In this document: one piece after another, positions 16,039-24,515 of the stretch
How positions within the stretch are numbered: the stretch's first letter is position 1
How the letters are laid out: each line of letters begins with the position of its first letter
Source: an uncultured Spartobacteria bacterium
GTDB taxonomy: Bacteria > Verrucomicrobiota > Verrucomicrobiia > Chthoniobacterales > UBA6821
Assembly (NCBI GenBank): GCA_903823215.1
Contig: CAIJRY010000131.1
Span: forward strand, 1-32,126
Direction of reading: 5' to 3'
Length of the DNA stretch: 32,126 nucleotides
Notes under the pieces: model-generated
Seen by the model: only the letters and a program-made list of their open reading frames with translations
Told to the model about the DNA's origin: nothing
The model's database searches: none
Program-made: the position numbers and the translations under genes

Positions 16039-17069
16039 GCCGGGAATCTTGATAGGAAACGGAGGTCGTTCTCCGTCAGCATTCTAATATCGGAGATGCC
16101 GGTGAGGTTCATGGCAAGGCGGTCAAGGCCGAACCCGAAGGCGAAGCCACTGATGCGCTCAGGATCGTAGGCATCGTCACCCCGCGCCTTGTTCACCTCG
16201 GCAAAGACAGCAGGATCGACCATGCCGCACCCGGCCAGTTCCATCCATTTGCCCCCAAGCGATTCGGTACGGATGTCGATTTCGTAGCTTGGCTCGGTGA
16301 AGGGAAAGAAATGGGGGCGGAAGCGAATTTCAGTGCCGGGACCAAACAGCTCGTGGAAGAAAAATTCAATGGTTCCCTTCAAATCACCAAGGTTGACGCC
16401 GGGGGCCACAGTGAGCCCCTCCATCTGGGTGAACTGAGCAAGGTGTGTGGCATCGACCTCGTCGCGGCGGTAGGCTGCACCGGGAGCGATGATGCGGATC
16501 GGAGGAGGATTGGCAACCATTGTCCTGATCTGGATCGAAGAAGTGTGCGTGCGCAGCAGTCGTCCATCCGGAAGATAGAAGGTATCCTGTTCATTGCGGG
16601 CCGGATGATCGGCGGGTGTGTTCAGGGCATCAAAACAATGCCACTCGGTCTCAATGTCCGGGCCGTCAGCAATCGCAAATCCAAGTCTGCGAAAAATCTG
16701 CACCGCACGATCCACGAGGAGCGTGAGCGGATGAAGCGATCCCGACAGGGAGGCAGTCCCCGGAAGGGAGGTGTCGATGGAGGCGAAAGCAGCGGCATCG
16801 GCAAGAGCCGTGAGAGCAGCCTCCTTCTCATCCAGTGCAGCCGTGACGATGTTTCGCAGTTCGTTAAGAAGCTGTCCGATGCGGGGGCGCTCCTCCTTGG
16901 TGAGGCTCCGCATTCCCTCGCTCAGGAGAGAGATCGAACCTGTCTTGCCAAGAAAGCGGATGCGGGTTTCCTTGAGGGCTTCCTGAGCTGCCTTTGGAGT
17001 CGAAACGGCAGAAGCCACCTCAATGGCTGAGATGGCTTCCTCTTTAAGCTCGGTGATCCGGGATTCCAT
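16035..17069 (-). CDS. pheS: Phenylalanine--tRNA ligase subunit alpha
   Basis: Class II aaRS motifs: HPLTLLVDRAVQIFRRLGFAIADGPDIETEWHCFDALNTPADHPARNEQDTFYL...LLRTHTSSIQIRTM...FGFGLDRLAM. Confidence 0.97.
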   Translation of the reverse strand: MESRITELKEEAISAIEVASAVSTPKAAQEALKETRIRFLGKTGSISLLSEGMRSLTKEERPRIGQLLNELRNIVTAALDEKEAALTALADAAAFASIDTSLPGTASLSGSLHPLTLLVDRAVQIFRRLGFAIADGPDIETEWHCFDALNTPADHPARNEQDTFYLPDGRLLRTHTSSIQIRTMVANPPPIRIIAPGAAYRRDEVDATHLAQFTQMEGLTVAPGVNLGDLKGTIEFFFHELFGPGTEIRFRPHFFPFTEPSYEIDIRTESLGGKWMELAGCGMVDPAVFAEVNKARGDDAYDPERISGFAFGFGLDRLAMNLTGISDIRMLTENDLRFLSRFPA

Positions 17070-17105
17070 GGAGTCTCCAGGGGAAATCCCCGATCCTTTG
17101 ATGAC

Positions 17106-17492
17106 TTAGGCAGCCTTGGCAAGCGCCTGAGACTTGATCTCGAGGGCGGCCTTGGCCTTGGTGACGATCTGGGAAAAGGTTCCTTCGTCCTGAATCGCGA
17201 TGTCCGAGAGGACCTTGCGATCGAGCAGGATATTGGCGGCCTTGAGCCCCTCGATAAAACGGTTGTAGTTCAGACCTTGGGCACGAACGGCTGCATTGAG
17301 ACGAACGATCCAGAGTGAACGCACATTGCGCTTCCGTGTCTTGCGATCACGATAGGCCCAGTACTTGGCCTTCATCCGCGCATCCTTGGCGTAGCGGAAA
17401 AGTTTGGAACGACGACCGCGATATCCTGCGGCCTCTGCGATGACCCGCTTGCGACGAGCGCGACTTGCGGGTGAATTGGTTGCTCTTGGCAT
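17106..17492 (-). CDS. rplT: 50S ribosomal protein L20
   Basis: MPRATNSPASRARRKRVIAEAAGYRGRRSKLFRYAKDARMKAKYWAYRDRKTRKRNVRSLWIVRLNAAVRAQGLNYNRFI. Confidence 0.98.
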   Translation of the reverse strand: MPRATNSPASRARRKRVIAEAAGYRGRRSKLFRYAKDARMKAKYWAYRDRKTRKRNVRSLWIVRLNAAVRAQGLNYNRFIEGLKAANILLDRKVLSDIAIQDEGTFSQIVTKAKAALEIKSQALAKAA

Positions 17493-17632
17493 CTACTTTA
17501 TTCCCACCGCTGTGACACGACGGGCCTCTTCGGGCAGGCTGTTTGTTTGTTCGATCCGGGATCTCACCCGCCCGGGTAGGCTGGGAAACTCCCGGCCAGA
17601 TCCTCGGATCGTATGGTTGACTTCAGACGGTG

Positions 17633-17848
17633 CTATCTCAGACCGAAAGGCAGGTTCAGCTTGATACGGCTCACATCGCTGTCATCGACAACGACCTGTT
17701 TGCCGAGCTTGCGCTTACTCTTGGAGCTCTTGCACTCGAGTAAGTGACGGCGGCCTGCCTTCGACCGAACGACCTTACCCGTAGCCGTGATTTTAAATCG
17801 TTTGGCTACGGACTTCTTGGTTTTGCTGCGGGCGATTGCTTTTGGCAT
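17633..17848 (-). CDS. rpmI: 50S ribosomal protein L35
   Basis: MPKAIARSKTKKSVAKRFKITATGKVVRSKAGRRHLLECKSSKSKRKLGKQ, directly upstream of rplT. Confidence 0.96.
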   Translation of the reverse strand: MPKAIARSKTKKSVAKRFKITATGKVVRSKAGRRHLLECKSSKSKRKLGKQVVVDDSDVSRIKLNLPFGLR

Positions 17849-17890
17849 GGGGGGTGGACTATTTCAGAGAGAATCCGGGTTGGCAACAGA

Positions 17891-18004
17891 AAAGTTGGGG
17901 GAGAGGTAAAAGGTGGGAAGGTGATAAAGTTCCTCGGCTTGCCTACTTTAGTTCTTGGGTCTTCTACTTTGCTTGCCGGACCGTTGCAGCCCACCTTTTA
18001 CTTT
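17891..18004. repeat. Heptad-word tract with inverted arms between protease and rpmI
   Basis: GTAAAAGGTGGG (17906-17917) / CCCACCTTTTAC (17990-18001), 12-bp perfect. CTACTTT at 17943 and 17964 (21 bp apart). AAAGTT at 17891 and 17926 (35 bp apart). Confidence 0.7.
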
Positions 18005-19050
18005 TCACTAGGGGTAGCCTTCGCCTTCGGCAGATGGCGTTTTTTCTTCGGTACCGGAGTTGGAAGAGGAAGGGGATCGTTGGTTCCCGCAGTGGTCAGG
18101 TTGATGATTTCCTCAGAAGCAGTGCATGTGCGGGCGGAAACGATGCCGCTGGCAATCTGAGTATTCTTTGATTCAAGCGAGCCGGAGTCACTGTATTGGT
18201 TGATGCTGGAGACTTGCGCCACGACATTGCCCGAGGCATCGGTCACAGCACCGCCGCTTGATCCCGGGCAGTATTCCGCGGTCACCTCGACATGCAGACC
18301 CGGAGCAGTCTGCGTATCATAGCGTTCACGGCTGATACGAGCCACCTGTCCTGAGGTAAACATGAAGGTGAATCCATCGGGATGACTCATGCACCAGATC
18401 GGTTCGCCTGTCCTGACTCCGGGACGCAGCGGCAAGGGAGGAAGCGTGAGTCCGGGAACACGCACGAGGCATGTGTCACCGCGTTCACTTGAGGCCACGA
18501 TCTGTGTGATGGGGAAGACCTTCCCCTCCTCGGTCACAGCCACGGCCTGAGCATCCCTCATCATCGTCGGATCGATCGTCATCACATGGAGGGAGGTGCT
18601 GAAAATCTCGGGTGCGATGGCAAAGGCGGTGGCGGCGATCTCATAACGCCATTTATCCGCCTTCGCATTCTGGGCTCGCGAGGAGCCTCGGGTGCGTGGT
18701 TCCTGATAACGCAAGCCGATGGCGACGGTGCTGTGTCTAAGCAGATCGGCAAGTTCCGGGGTTGACGGTTGATTGGTCGCTGCCGTTGGGAGTGTCAGGG
18801 CGGAACGGGCCAGCGGAACATGTTTTGCAAGGTACGAGTAATCCGTCAGCCTTCCCTCTTTGGCCAGGCGTTCGACTTGATTTTCCGAGTCTTTCTCAAA
18901 CGCCTCATCATCGACGATAAATCGCTTGTCGGTCACCGGCAGGACAAGGGCGTTTGTCAGCGAGAAAACATTGTCGCCCCGGGCCGGGACTCCTCCCGTG
19001 ATGATGAGAATCGCGAGAGGAACGAGATAGATCTTAATCCACCAGCTCAT
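17998..19050 (-). CDS. Secreted trypsin-like serine protease
   Basis: Hydrophobic N-terminus MSWWIKIYLVPLAILIITGGVPARG. Candidate triad: FSTSLHVM (His), GDTCLVRV (Asp), YCPGSSGGAVTDASGNVVAQVSS (Ser). Start chosen at the internal Met (19050). Confidence 0.8.
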   Translation of the reverse strand: MSWWIKIYLVPLAILIITGGVPARGDNVFSLTNALVLPVTDKRFIVDDEAFEKDSENQVERLAKEGRLTDYSYLAKHVPLARSALTLPTAATNQPSTPELADLLRHSTVAIGLRYQEPRTRGSSRAQNAKADKWRYEIAATAFAIAPEIFSTSLHVMTIDPTMMRDAQAVAVTEEGKVFPITQIVASSERGDTCLVRVPGLTLPPLPLRPGVRTGEPIWCMSHPDGFTFMFTSGQVARISRERYDTQTAPGLHVEVTAEYCPGSSGGAVTDASGNVVAQVSSINQYSDSGSLESKNTQIASGIVSARTCTASEEIINLTTAGTNDPLPLPTPVPKKKRHLPKAKATPSEK

Positions 19051-20131
19051 ACCAGTTGTTGCGGCGGCGCGGGGTGTAACCGGCCTCACGAATCAGCGTT
19101 TCGATTTCGCGGGATTCGAGGCGAAAATTTGCCCCGGCTTTGCTCACGACATTCTCCTCCATCATGACACTGCCAAAGTCATTGGCCCCGTAACGGAGTG
19201 CCACCTGACCGATCTTGGGCCCCTGCGTGACCCATGAGCTTTGCAGATTGGTAAAATTATCTAGGAAGATCCGGGAGAGGGCCTGCATGCGCAGGTACTC
19301 TGCGGAGCCGACAGGCTCGGCGCGGAGTTTGGTATTCTCAGGCTGAAAGGTCCAGCAGATGAAGGCGGTGAACCCCCCCGTCTCATCCTGCTGCCGACGA
19401 AGACGCCCTAGGTGCTCAATGCGATCTTCCACGCTCTCGACATGGCCGAACATCATGGTCGCGCTGGAATTGAGTCCCAGACCGTGCGCCACTTCCATGA
19501 CCTTGAGCCATTGGTCACTGTTGGCCTTGAGCGGCGCGATCCGGTTGCGCACGCGATCCACCAGAATTTCGCCTCCTCCGCCGGGAATCGACCCGAGTCC
19601 CGCCTCCTTGAAGCGGCGGATGATTTCTTCCAGAGGCATTTTGAAAACCTCGGCAAAATGAGTGAACTCCGGGGGGCTGAAGCCGTGGATGTTCACATGA
19701 GGATATTTCTCCTTCATGTGGGAGAGCAGATCGAGATACCAGTCGATGGTCAGCGATGGATGATGCCCTCCCTGAAGCAGCACCTGAATACCACCCGCCG
19801 CAGTCAGCTCGTCCAACTTCTGATCCATTTCCTCGTACGAGATCACATAGCTGTCAGATTCTTTTTCCGTCCGGTAGAAGGCACAGAACTTACAGTAGAC
19901 ATTGCAGATGTTCGTGTAGTTGATGTTCCTGTCGATGATGTAGGTGACAATCTCGTTCCCCTTTCCGTCAAAGGCATCCGTGCGGGCCAGCATTCGGCGG
20001 TGATTGGCAAGCGCCCCGAGTTCCTCAAGCGGGAGGTGGTAGAGTTCGAGCGCTTCTTCGGGCGTGATCCGCTCTCCCTCGATCACACGGTCGCTCAGGC
20101 TTTCAAGTCTGGTGGATGTTATCGTGGACAT
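19034..20131 (-). CDS. mqnC: Cyclic dehypoxanthine futalosine synthase (radical SAM), menaquinone futalosine pathway
   Basis: DRNINYTNICNVYCKFCAFYRTEKESDSYVIS (CxxxCxxC), LLQGGHHPSLTIDWYLDLL, HGFSPPEF, GLGSIPGGGGEILVDRVR, WTFQPENTKL. Confidence 0.95.
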   Translation of the reverse strand: MSTITSTRLESLSDRVIEGERITPEEALELYHLPLEELGALANHRRMLARTDAFDGKGNEIVTYIIDRNINYTNICNVYCKFCAFYRTEKESDSYVISYEEMDQKLDELTAAGGIQVLLQGGHHPSLTIDWYLDLLSHMKEKYPHVNIHGFSPPEFTHFAEVFKMPLEEIIRRFKEAGLGSIPGGGGEILVDRVRNRIAPLKANSDQWLKVMEVAHGLGLNSSATMMFGHVESVEDRIEHLGRLRRQQDETGGFTAFICWTFQPENTKLRAEPVGSAEYLRMQALSRIFLDNFTNLQSSWVTQGPKIGQVALRYGANDFGSVMMEENVVSKAGANFRLESREIETLIREAGYTPRRRNNWYELVD

Positions 20132-20171
20132 AATGGGAAAATAATCGCTCCAGCTATCAATCTGCGCAATC

Positions 20172-20594
20172 TCACTTTTCCAGTGAATCTGATCGGCGCA
20201 CCGCATCGGCGATCACCGAAGCGCCACTCTGGGTCAGTGCTCTCTTCCAAGGCAGCGTCCCCTCAATTTCAATTTCCAACGAGAAAGAGAGGAAGGTTCG
20301 GATCAGGACGATGATGCCGAGGGTGAAGACATTGTCGAGCGTCGGAGCGACCGCCACCGTGCGGATCAAATCACCGGCCACGAGCACTTCCAGCCCAGCC
20401 AGAATCGCGCCGCCAAGAGTTCGCCTCAGAACCGTATAAGCAAGATTTCCATCGCCGGAGTTCTTCCATGTCTTCAACGCGAGATAAGCGGCAAAAAATA
20501 GTCCCGCGACCAGAATTGCCACCCCGATCCCATCCGCTACATGGACAATGACGCCGAGGACTTTGAGATAAGTGTCAGGAGCTTCCATGGGCAC
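20172..20594 (-). CDS. DUF1622-like integral membrane protein
   Basis: VIVHVADGIGVAILVAGLFFAAYLAL...LRRTLGGAILAGLEVLVAGDLIRTVAVAPTLDNVFTLGIIVLIRTFLSFSLEIEIEGTLPWKR resembles DUF1622. Confidence 0.8.
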   Translation of the reverse strand: MPMEAPDTYLKVLGVIVHVADGIGVAILVAGLFFAAYLALKTWKNSGDGNLAYTVLRRTLGGAILAGLEVLVAGDLIRTVAVAPTLDNVFTLGIIVLIRTFLSFSLEIEIEGTLPWKRALTQSGASVIADAVRRSDSLEK

Positions 20595-20671
20595 ATACTA
20601 ACTGAAGCTCCAAACAACAGGAGAAGCTTTAATTTCATGAACCTTGCACACGGCCTCCGGATGAGTCAGAA

Positions 20672-20945
20672 GTGTGCTGATTGGTAAATATCTATACATT
20701 TGTTGCGATCAAAATGGCCCGCCGCCAAGGCGCGACGAGGGAGCGATATCGTTGCATACCGTAACCGAGGAGCAACGCAGGCGCCGGGCTATTTTCATCG
20801 CAACCCTTTGGGCCGGGGGAATATTGGTGTTTTTCTGCGTTGCTCGCTCGGGCAGTATCGCAACGGATACTGCCGCTTCGCTCGCGCCTTGAAAAACACC
20901 AATATTCCCTCCGGCAAATGGATAGCTATTTACCAATCAGCACAC
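20672..20945. mobile_element. 274-bp MITE-like palindromic element with 31-bp TIRs and two internal hairpins
   Basis: TIR GTGTGCTGATTGGTAAATATCTATACATTTG (20672-20702) vs CAAATGGATAGCTATTTACCAATCAGCACAC (20915-20945): 29/31. Hairpin 1: 20702-20726 / 20780-20804 (22/25). Hairpin 2: 20812-20835 / 20891-20915 (near-perfect). Inner stem GGCAGTATC / GATACTGCC. No convincing ORF. Confidence 0.85.
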
Positions 20946-20955
20946 AACCAACCCC

Positions 20956-21516
20956 ATGAACCGGCTCCTCCTTGCACTTCTCATTCTCCCCATTGCTTCG
21001 ATTATGGCTGTACCGATCGATCAGATTCCCTTCAAGACGATGGAGGGGAAGGATGCCTTGCTGAAAGATTACTCGGGCAAGGTGATTCTGGTGGTCAATG
21101 TCGCCTCCCGGTGCGGCAATACCCCGCAGTATGCAGGCCTGGAAAAACTCTACCGTCAATACGGGCCGCAGGGATTCGTGATTCTCGGATTCCCCTGCAA
21201 TGATTTTGGTGCCCAGGAGCCGGGAACCAATGAGGAGATCAAGACCTTCTGCACCTCAAAGTACGAGGTCTCCTTTCCCATCCTTGATAAAATCCATGTG
21301 AAGGGAACCGATCAGGCTCCGCTCTACGCGGCATTGACGGGGCCGGAAGCCAAGTGTCCGGGCGATGTGAAATGGAATTTTGGAAAGTTCCTGATCGGAC
21401 GCAACGGTGAGGTGCTCGCCCGGTTTGAGCCCGGGATGAAGCCCGATAATCCAGCGGTAGTGAACGCGTTGGAGGCGGCGCTGAAAGCACCGCCTGCTAC
21501 TCCAGCTCGAAATTGA
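20956..21516 (+). CDS. Glutathione peroxidase family protein with N-terminal signal peptide
   Basis: MNRLLLALLILPIASIMAVPIDQIPFKTMEGKDALLKDYSGKVILVVNVASRCGNTPQYAGLEKLYRQYGPQGFVILGFPCNDFGAQEPGTNEEI...WNFGKFLIGRNGEVLARF. Confidence 0.95.
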   Translation: MNRLLLALLILPIASIMAVPIDQIPFKTMEGKDALLKDYSGKVILVVNVASRCGNTPQYAGLEKLYRQYGPQGFVILGFPCNDFGAQEPGTNEEIKTFCTSKYEVSFPILDKIHVKGTDQAPLYAALTGPEAKCPGDVKWNFGKFLIGRNGEVLARFEPGMKPDNPAVVNALEAALKAPPATPARN

Positions 21517-22663
21517 TGTTGATCGTGTAACCGTTTGCTCCACCCATCCCCTCGGGAACTGGGGCGATCTTGATCACCTTGCGGGCGGCCTCCATCACCG
21601 ATTCATCCATCACCGGATTGCCGCTGGGATGAGCGAGTGAGAAATCACTGATCGTCCCGTCCCGCTGGATCGTGATCTTGAGTACTGCCGAGAAATCATG
21701 TTTGTGCTCCGTAGGGATGGAGGTCGGCTGCTCCCACTGGCTGAAGAATCGGTCGTGGATCAGGCTCTGGTAGGCATCGATCGTGGAGGGATCGGCACCA
21801 TTGCCACCGGAACCACCTGCTCCCGTGCCGCCCCCCTTGGAGGCCAGGAAGGCTGCTTTGGCGTCGGAATTTCCCTTGCCTTCGCCTTTGCCTGTAGATG
21901 CCTTGTTTGTCTGGGATCCGCTCTTTTTTGAACCAATGTTCGCACTCGACTTGGAACCAGTCGTTGACTTCTCGGCATCGGGAGACTTTTTGGGCTTTTT
22001 GTCCTCCTCATCACGATCTTTTGGCGAAGCTTTGGGAGAGGCATGGGGTGAAGCCTTGGGCTTGGGTTCGTCATCATCCTCCTTTTTGGGTGAGTGATGT
22101 GGTGACGCCTTCGGGGTGGGCTTGGGTGAAGCCTTGGGTTTGGGAGTCTCTTCCGGTTCCGGAGTCGGTTTTGGGGTGGGAGCAGGCGTCGGTGTTGGCT
22201 TCGGCGTGGGTTTCTTTTTTGGCGAAGGAGTGGGGGTGGCCTTTGGGGTGGGTTTTGGTGTCGGTCTGGGCGTGGGAGTTGGGGTTGCGGATGGCTCAGG
22301 TGTTGGAGTAGCGGTGGGTGTAGGCGTCGGTGTGGGAGTTGGAGTCGCAAGAGGAATCTCTGATGCGGCGACAGGTGTCGGTCTGGGCGTGGGCTTAGGC
22401 TTTTCTTCTTCCAGCGGTGGAGGTGTGGGAGCTGGGGTCGCAATCGGCACGGGAGTCGGTTGATCAACAGGAGGACTCTTCAACGCAGGGCTTACTGTGG
22501 ATTCCTGCGGCAGGGAAAAGGAGCCGGTATCCATCCAGGTGAGCTGTCCCGAAGGCTTCCTGATCGGACGGTTGAAGAACCAGAGTAGTCCCGCGATCAA
22601 CAGGATATGGATCAATCCCACAATGATGACCGCTCGGCTGAAGCGGGGCTCGCGGGAACTCAT
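21497..22663 (-). CDS. TonB-family energy transducer with very long P/T/K-rich periplasmic linker
   Basis: N-terminal TM (AVIIVGLIHILLIAGLLWFF), then (TP)n / KPTPKPTP repeats. C-terminal TonB/TolA-like domain (VLKITIQRDGTISDFSLAHPSGNPVMDESVMEAARKV). Downstream of exbD. Confidence 0.87.
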   Translation of the reverse strand: MSSREPRFSRAVIIVGLIHILLIAGLLWFFNRPIRKPSGQLTWMDTGSFSLPQESTVSPALKSPPVDQPTPVPIATPAPTPPPLEEEKPKPTPRPTPVAASEIPLATPTPTPTPTPTATPTPEPSATPTPTPRPTPKPTPKATPTPSPKKKPTPKPTPTPAPTPKPTPEPEETPKPKASPKPTPKASPHHSPKKEDDDEPKPKASPHASPKASPKDRDEEDKKPKKSPDAEKSTTGSKSSANIGSKKSGSQTNKASTGKGEGKGNSDAKAAFLASKGGGTGAGGSGGNGADPSTIDAYQSLIHDRFFSQWEQPTSIPTEHKHDFSAVLKITIQRDGTISDFSLAHPSGNPVMDESVMEAARKVIKIAPVPEGMGGANGYTININFELE

Positions 22664-23106
22664 GGCCGAGTGGCTGCACCTCCCCGGGCACTCCCATCCT
22701 CGGGATGGGTCATGACGCCGACCTTGGTAATGCCAGCCCTGTGAAGAAGATCCATCACCCGGACAAAATTCTGAACAGGCAGATCCTTGTGCGGGCGGAC
22801 AACCACGGCAAGGCCTGGTTGTTCCTGCTTCAGTGCAGTCAGGCGAGCTTCGAGATCCGTCTCGGTAACAACCTGCTCGTTGAGTTTGAGGACATCGTTA
22901 CGATCGATGGCGACAGTCTGGACCTGAGTGGGATTCACTTCCACCATTGCAGTGGAACTGGTCGGGACGACGAGATCCATGCTGTTCTCCAATAGAGGGG
23001 TCGTGATCATGAAAATGATCAGCAGCACAAACGCCAGATCAAGCAACGGCGTGACATTCAGCTCGCTGAGAGTGTGCAGCGCGTTACGGTCTGAGAAGCG
23101 GCGCAT
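22660..23106 (-). CDS. exbD: ExbD/TolR family biopolymer transporter
   Basis: LSELNVTPLLDLAFVLLIIFMITTPLLENSMDLVVPTS...VVVRPHKDLPVQNFVRVMDLLHRAGITKVGVMT. Confidence 0.95.
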   Translation of the reverse strand: MRRFSDRNALHTLSELNVTPLLDLAFVLLIIFMITTPLLENSMDLVVPTSSTAMVEVNPTQVQTVAIDRNDVLKLNEQVVTETDLEARLTALKQEQPGLAVVVRPHKDLPVQNFVRVMDLLHRAGITKVGVMTHPEDGSARGGAATRP

Positions 23107-23116
23107 GGTCGATCCC

Positions 23117-23848
23117 CTAGCTTCTGCCCCCGTGACTCACGAAGCGGTGTTCGATTTCCGAGGAGAGTTCGGCGGCGAAATTGTCACAGGAGACAATCAT
23201 TCCGCGCACGCTGGTGACGAGGAAGTTATAGCCAAACATGGCTGGGATCGCCACGAGAAGGCCGGTGACGGTCGTGATCAGTGCACCGGAGACACCTGGA
23301 GCCATTGCGGCAAGGTTTGCGCTTCCGGAGGCTGCAATGCCACCGAAAGCATCCATCACGCCCCAGACTGTGCCGAGCAGTCCTACGAAGGGAGCTCCGC
23401 TGACCGCGGTCGAGAGAATGATCATTTGGGATTCCAGCTTGAGTGACGATTCCCCGACGGCTCTCTCCATCGCAGCCTGCACGGAACGCATCTGGGCCGG
23501 AGTGATGCGATCGGCGTACTTGAGGCGGGCTTGGAAGGTTTCATCGACCTCGGTTGATCCGAGAACCTGGAAGCAGAGTTCCTCGCACCCTGCCTCATAG
23601 ATTTCAAAGAGAGGCGAGCCTTCAAAATCAAGACCCGTTTCAAAGATGTTCAACGGATCTCGATCCCGACGGAAGAGAGCCATGAACCGCTCCGACTGCT
23701 GCTTGGCAAATCTCAGCGTTCTGATTTTGGTCACCATGACGGACCAGCTGAAAATCGATCCGACAAAAAGAACAAGGAGCACGGCCTTCCCTTCGGGAGT
23801 CGATTCCGTAAAGGCATAAACTATTCCACTGCCAAGAAACATGAGCAT
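23117..23848 (-). CDS. exbB: MotA/TolQ/ExbB family proton channel
   Basis: SAPFVGLLGTVWGVMDAFGGIAASGSANLAAMAPGVSGALITTVTGLLVAIPAMFGYNFL. Confidence 0.95.
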   Translation of the reverse strand: MLMFLGSGIVYAFTESTPEGKAVLLVLFVGSIFSWSVMVTKIRTLRFAKQQSERFMALFRRDRDPLNIFETGLDFEGSPLFEIYEAGCEELCFQVLGSTEVDETFQARLKYADRITPAQMRSVQAAMERAVGESSLKLESQMIILSTAVSGAPFVGLLGTVWGVMDAFGGIAASGSANLAAMAPGVSGALITTVTGLLVAIPAMFGYNFLVTSVRGMIVSCDNFAAELSSEIEHRFVSHGGRS

Positions 23849-23911
23849 TTAACGCATCAATAGAACTCATTCAACCGCTTCCCGCAAGTTCGGGGAGCAT
23901 ACGCGGTTTTT

Positions 23912-24430
23912 TTAATTCCGGGTTAGTGCGGAAATGACCGCCGAGTGCCCGGGAAAGAGATTCAGCAATGCGGCACGGTCCGGCATTTCAAAATCGGCAA
24001 AATCGAAGCCGGGTGCCACCGTGCATCCGGCCAAAGAGAAGCCGTTTTCTCCACCCTGCGGCTTGGCCGCCTGCCAGACTCCAGCCGCAACAACGAACTG
24101 AGGTCTCTGACCTGATGTGATCTCCCGGCCGAGCGTCACTTTCTCCAACACTCCCTCCCGGCTGATCGTTGTGAGTTCCAAGGGATCGCCATCATAGAAA
24201 TGCCAGACCTCATCAGAACTGACCCGGTGCCATGCGGAGAATGCACCGGAAGGCAGCAGGAAATAAATCGCCGTACTTGTGGCCCGCACCCGGCCATCTG
24301 GCAGGGTCTGTTCCAGCGGCGAACGGAATGATTCCACAAAAAAGCCCCCTTCGGGATGGGGGTGCAAACCGAGGCGTGCGATGAACTCTTCCACTGCAGG
24401 GTTGTTTCTCATGTATTCCAAAGATGCCAC
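23912..24430 (-). CDS. Cupin_5 / DUF985 family protein
   Basis: LGLHPHPEGGFFVESFRS...ATSTAIYFLLPSGAFSAWHRVSSDEVWHFYDGDPLEL...AAGVWQAAKP...GCTVAPGFDFADFEM. Possible start at 24412. Confidence 0.92.
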   Translation of the reverse strand: MASLEYMRNNPAVEEFIARLGLHPHPEGGFFVESFRSPLEQTLPDGRVRATSTAIYFLLPSGAFSAWHRVSSDEVWHFYDGDPLELTTISREGVLEKVTLGREITSGQRPQFVVAAGVWQAAKPQGGENGFSLAGCTVAPGFDFADFEMPDRAALLNLFPGHSAVISALTRN

Positions 24431-24515
24431 GCCCTCGCGTGCCGAGTAAATCCACGAACGAGGCTTTTTGCCGCTCGTTGTTGCTTCGGTGCTCTCGGAC
24501 GGCTATCAAGGGAAG

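Noticed and set aside
19412-20314. 300-aa plus-strand ORF opposite mqnC
   Set aside because: Antisense shadow of the radical SAM gene.
20674-21203. ORFs of 72, 75 and 167 aa across the palindromic element
   Set aside because: They translate the inverted-repeat DNA, and the 167-aa one runs out of frame into the real peroxidase gene; typical spurious ORFs in repeats.
21698-22467. Gly/Val-rich and Arg/Pro-rich ORFs overlapping tonB (e.g. 22116-22463 +, 21760-22467 -)
   Set aside because: Alternative-frame readings of the low-complexity TP/KP-coding repeat.
23875-23912. Possible plus-strand terminator CCGCTTCCCGCAAGTTCGGGGAGCATACGCGGTTTTTTT
   Set aside because: The stem is interrupted by an asymmetric internal loop and no plus-strand gene precedes it; could be chance.
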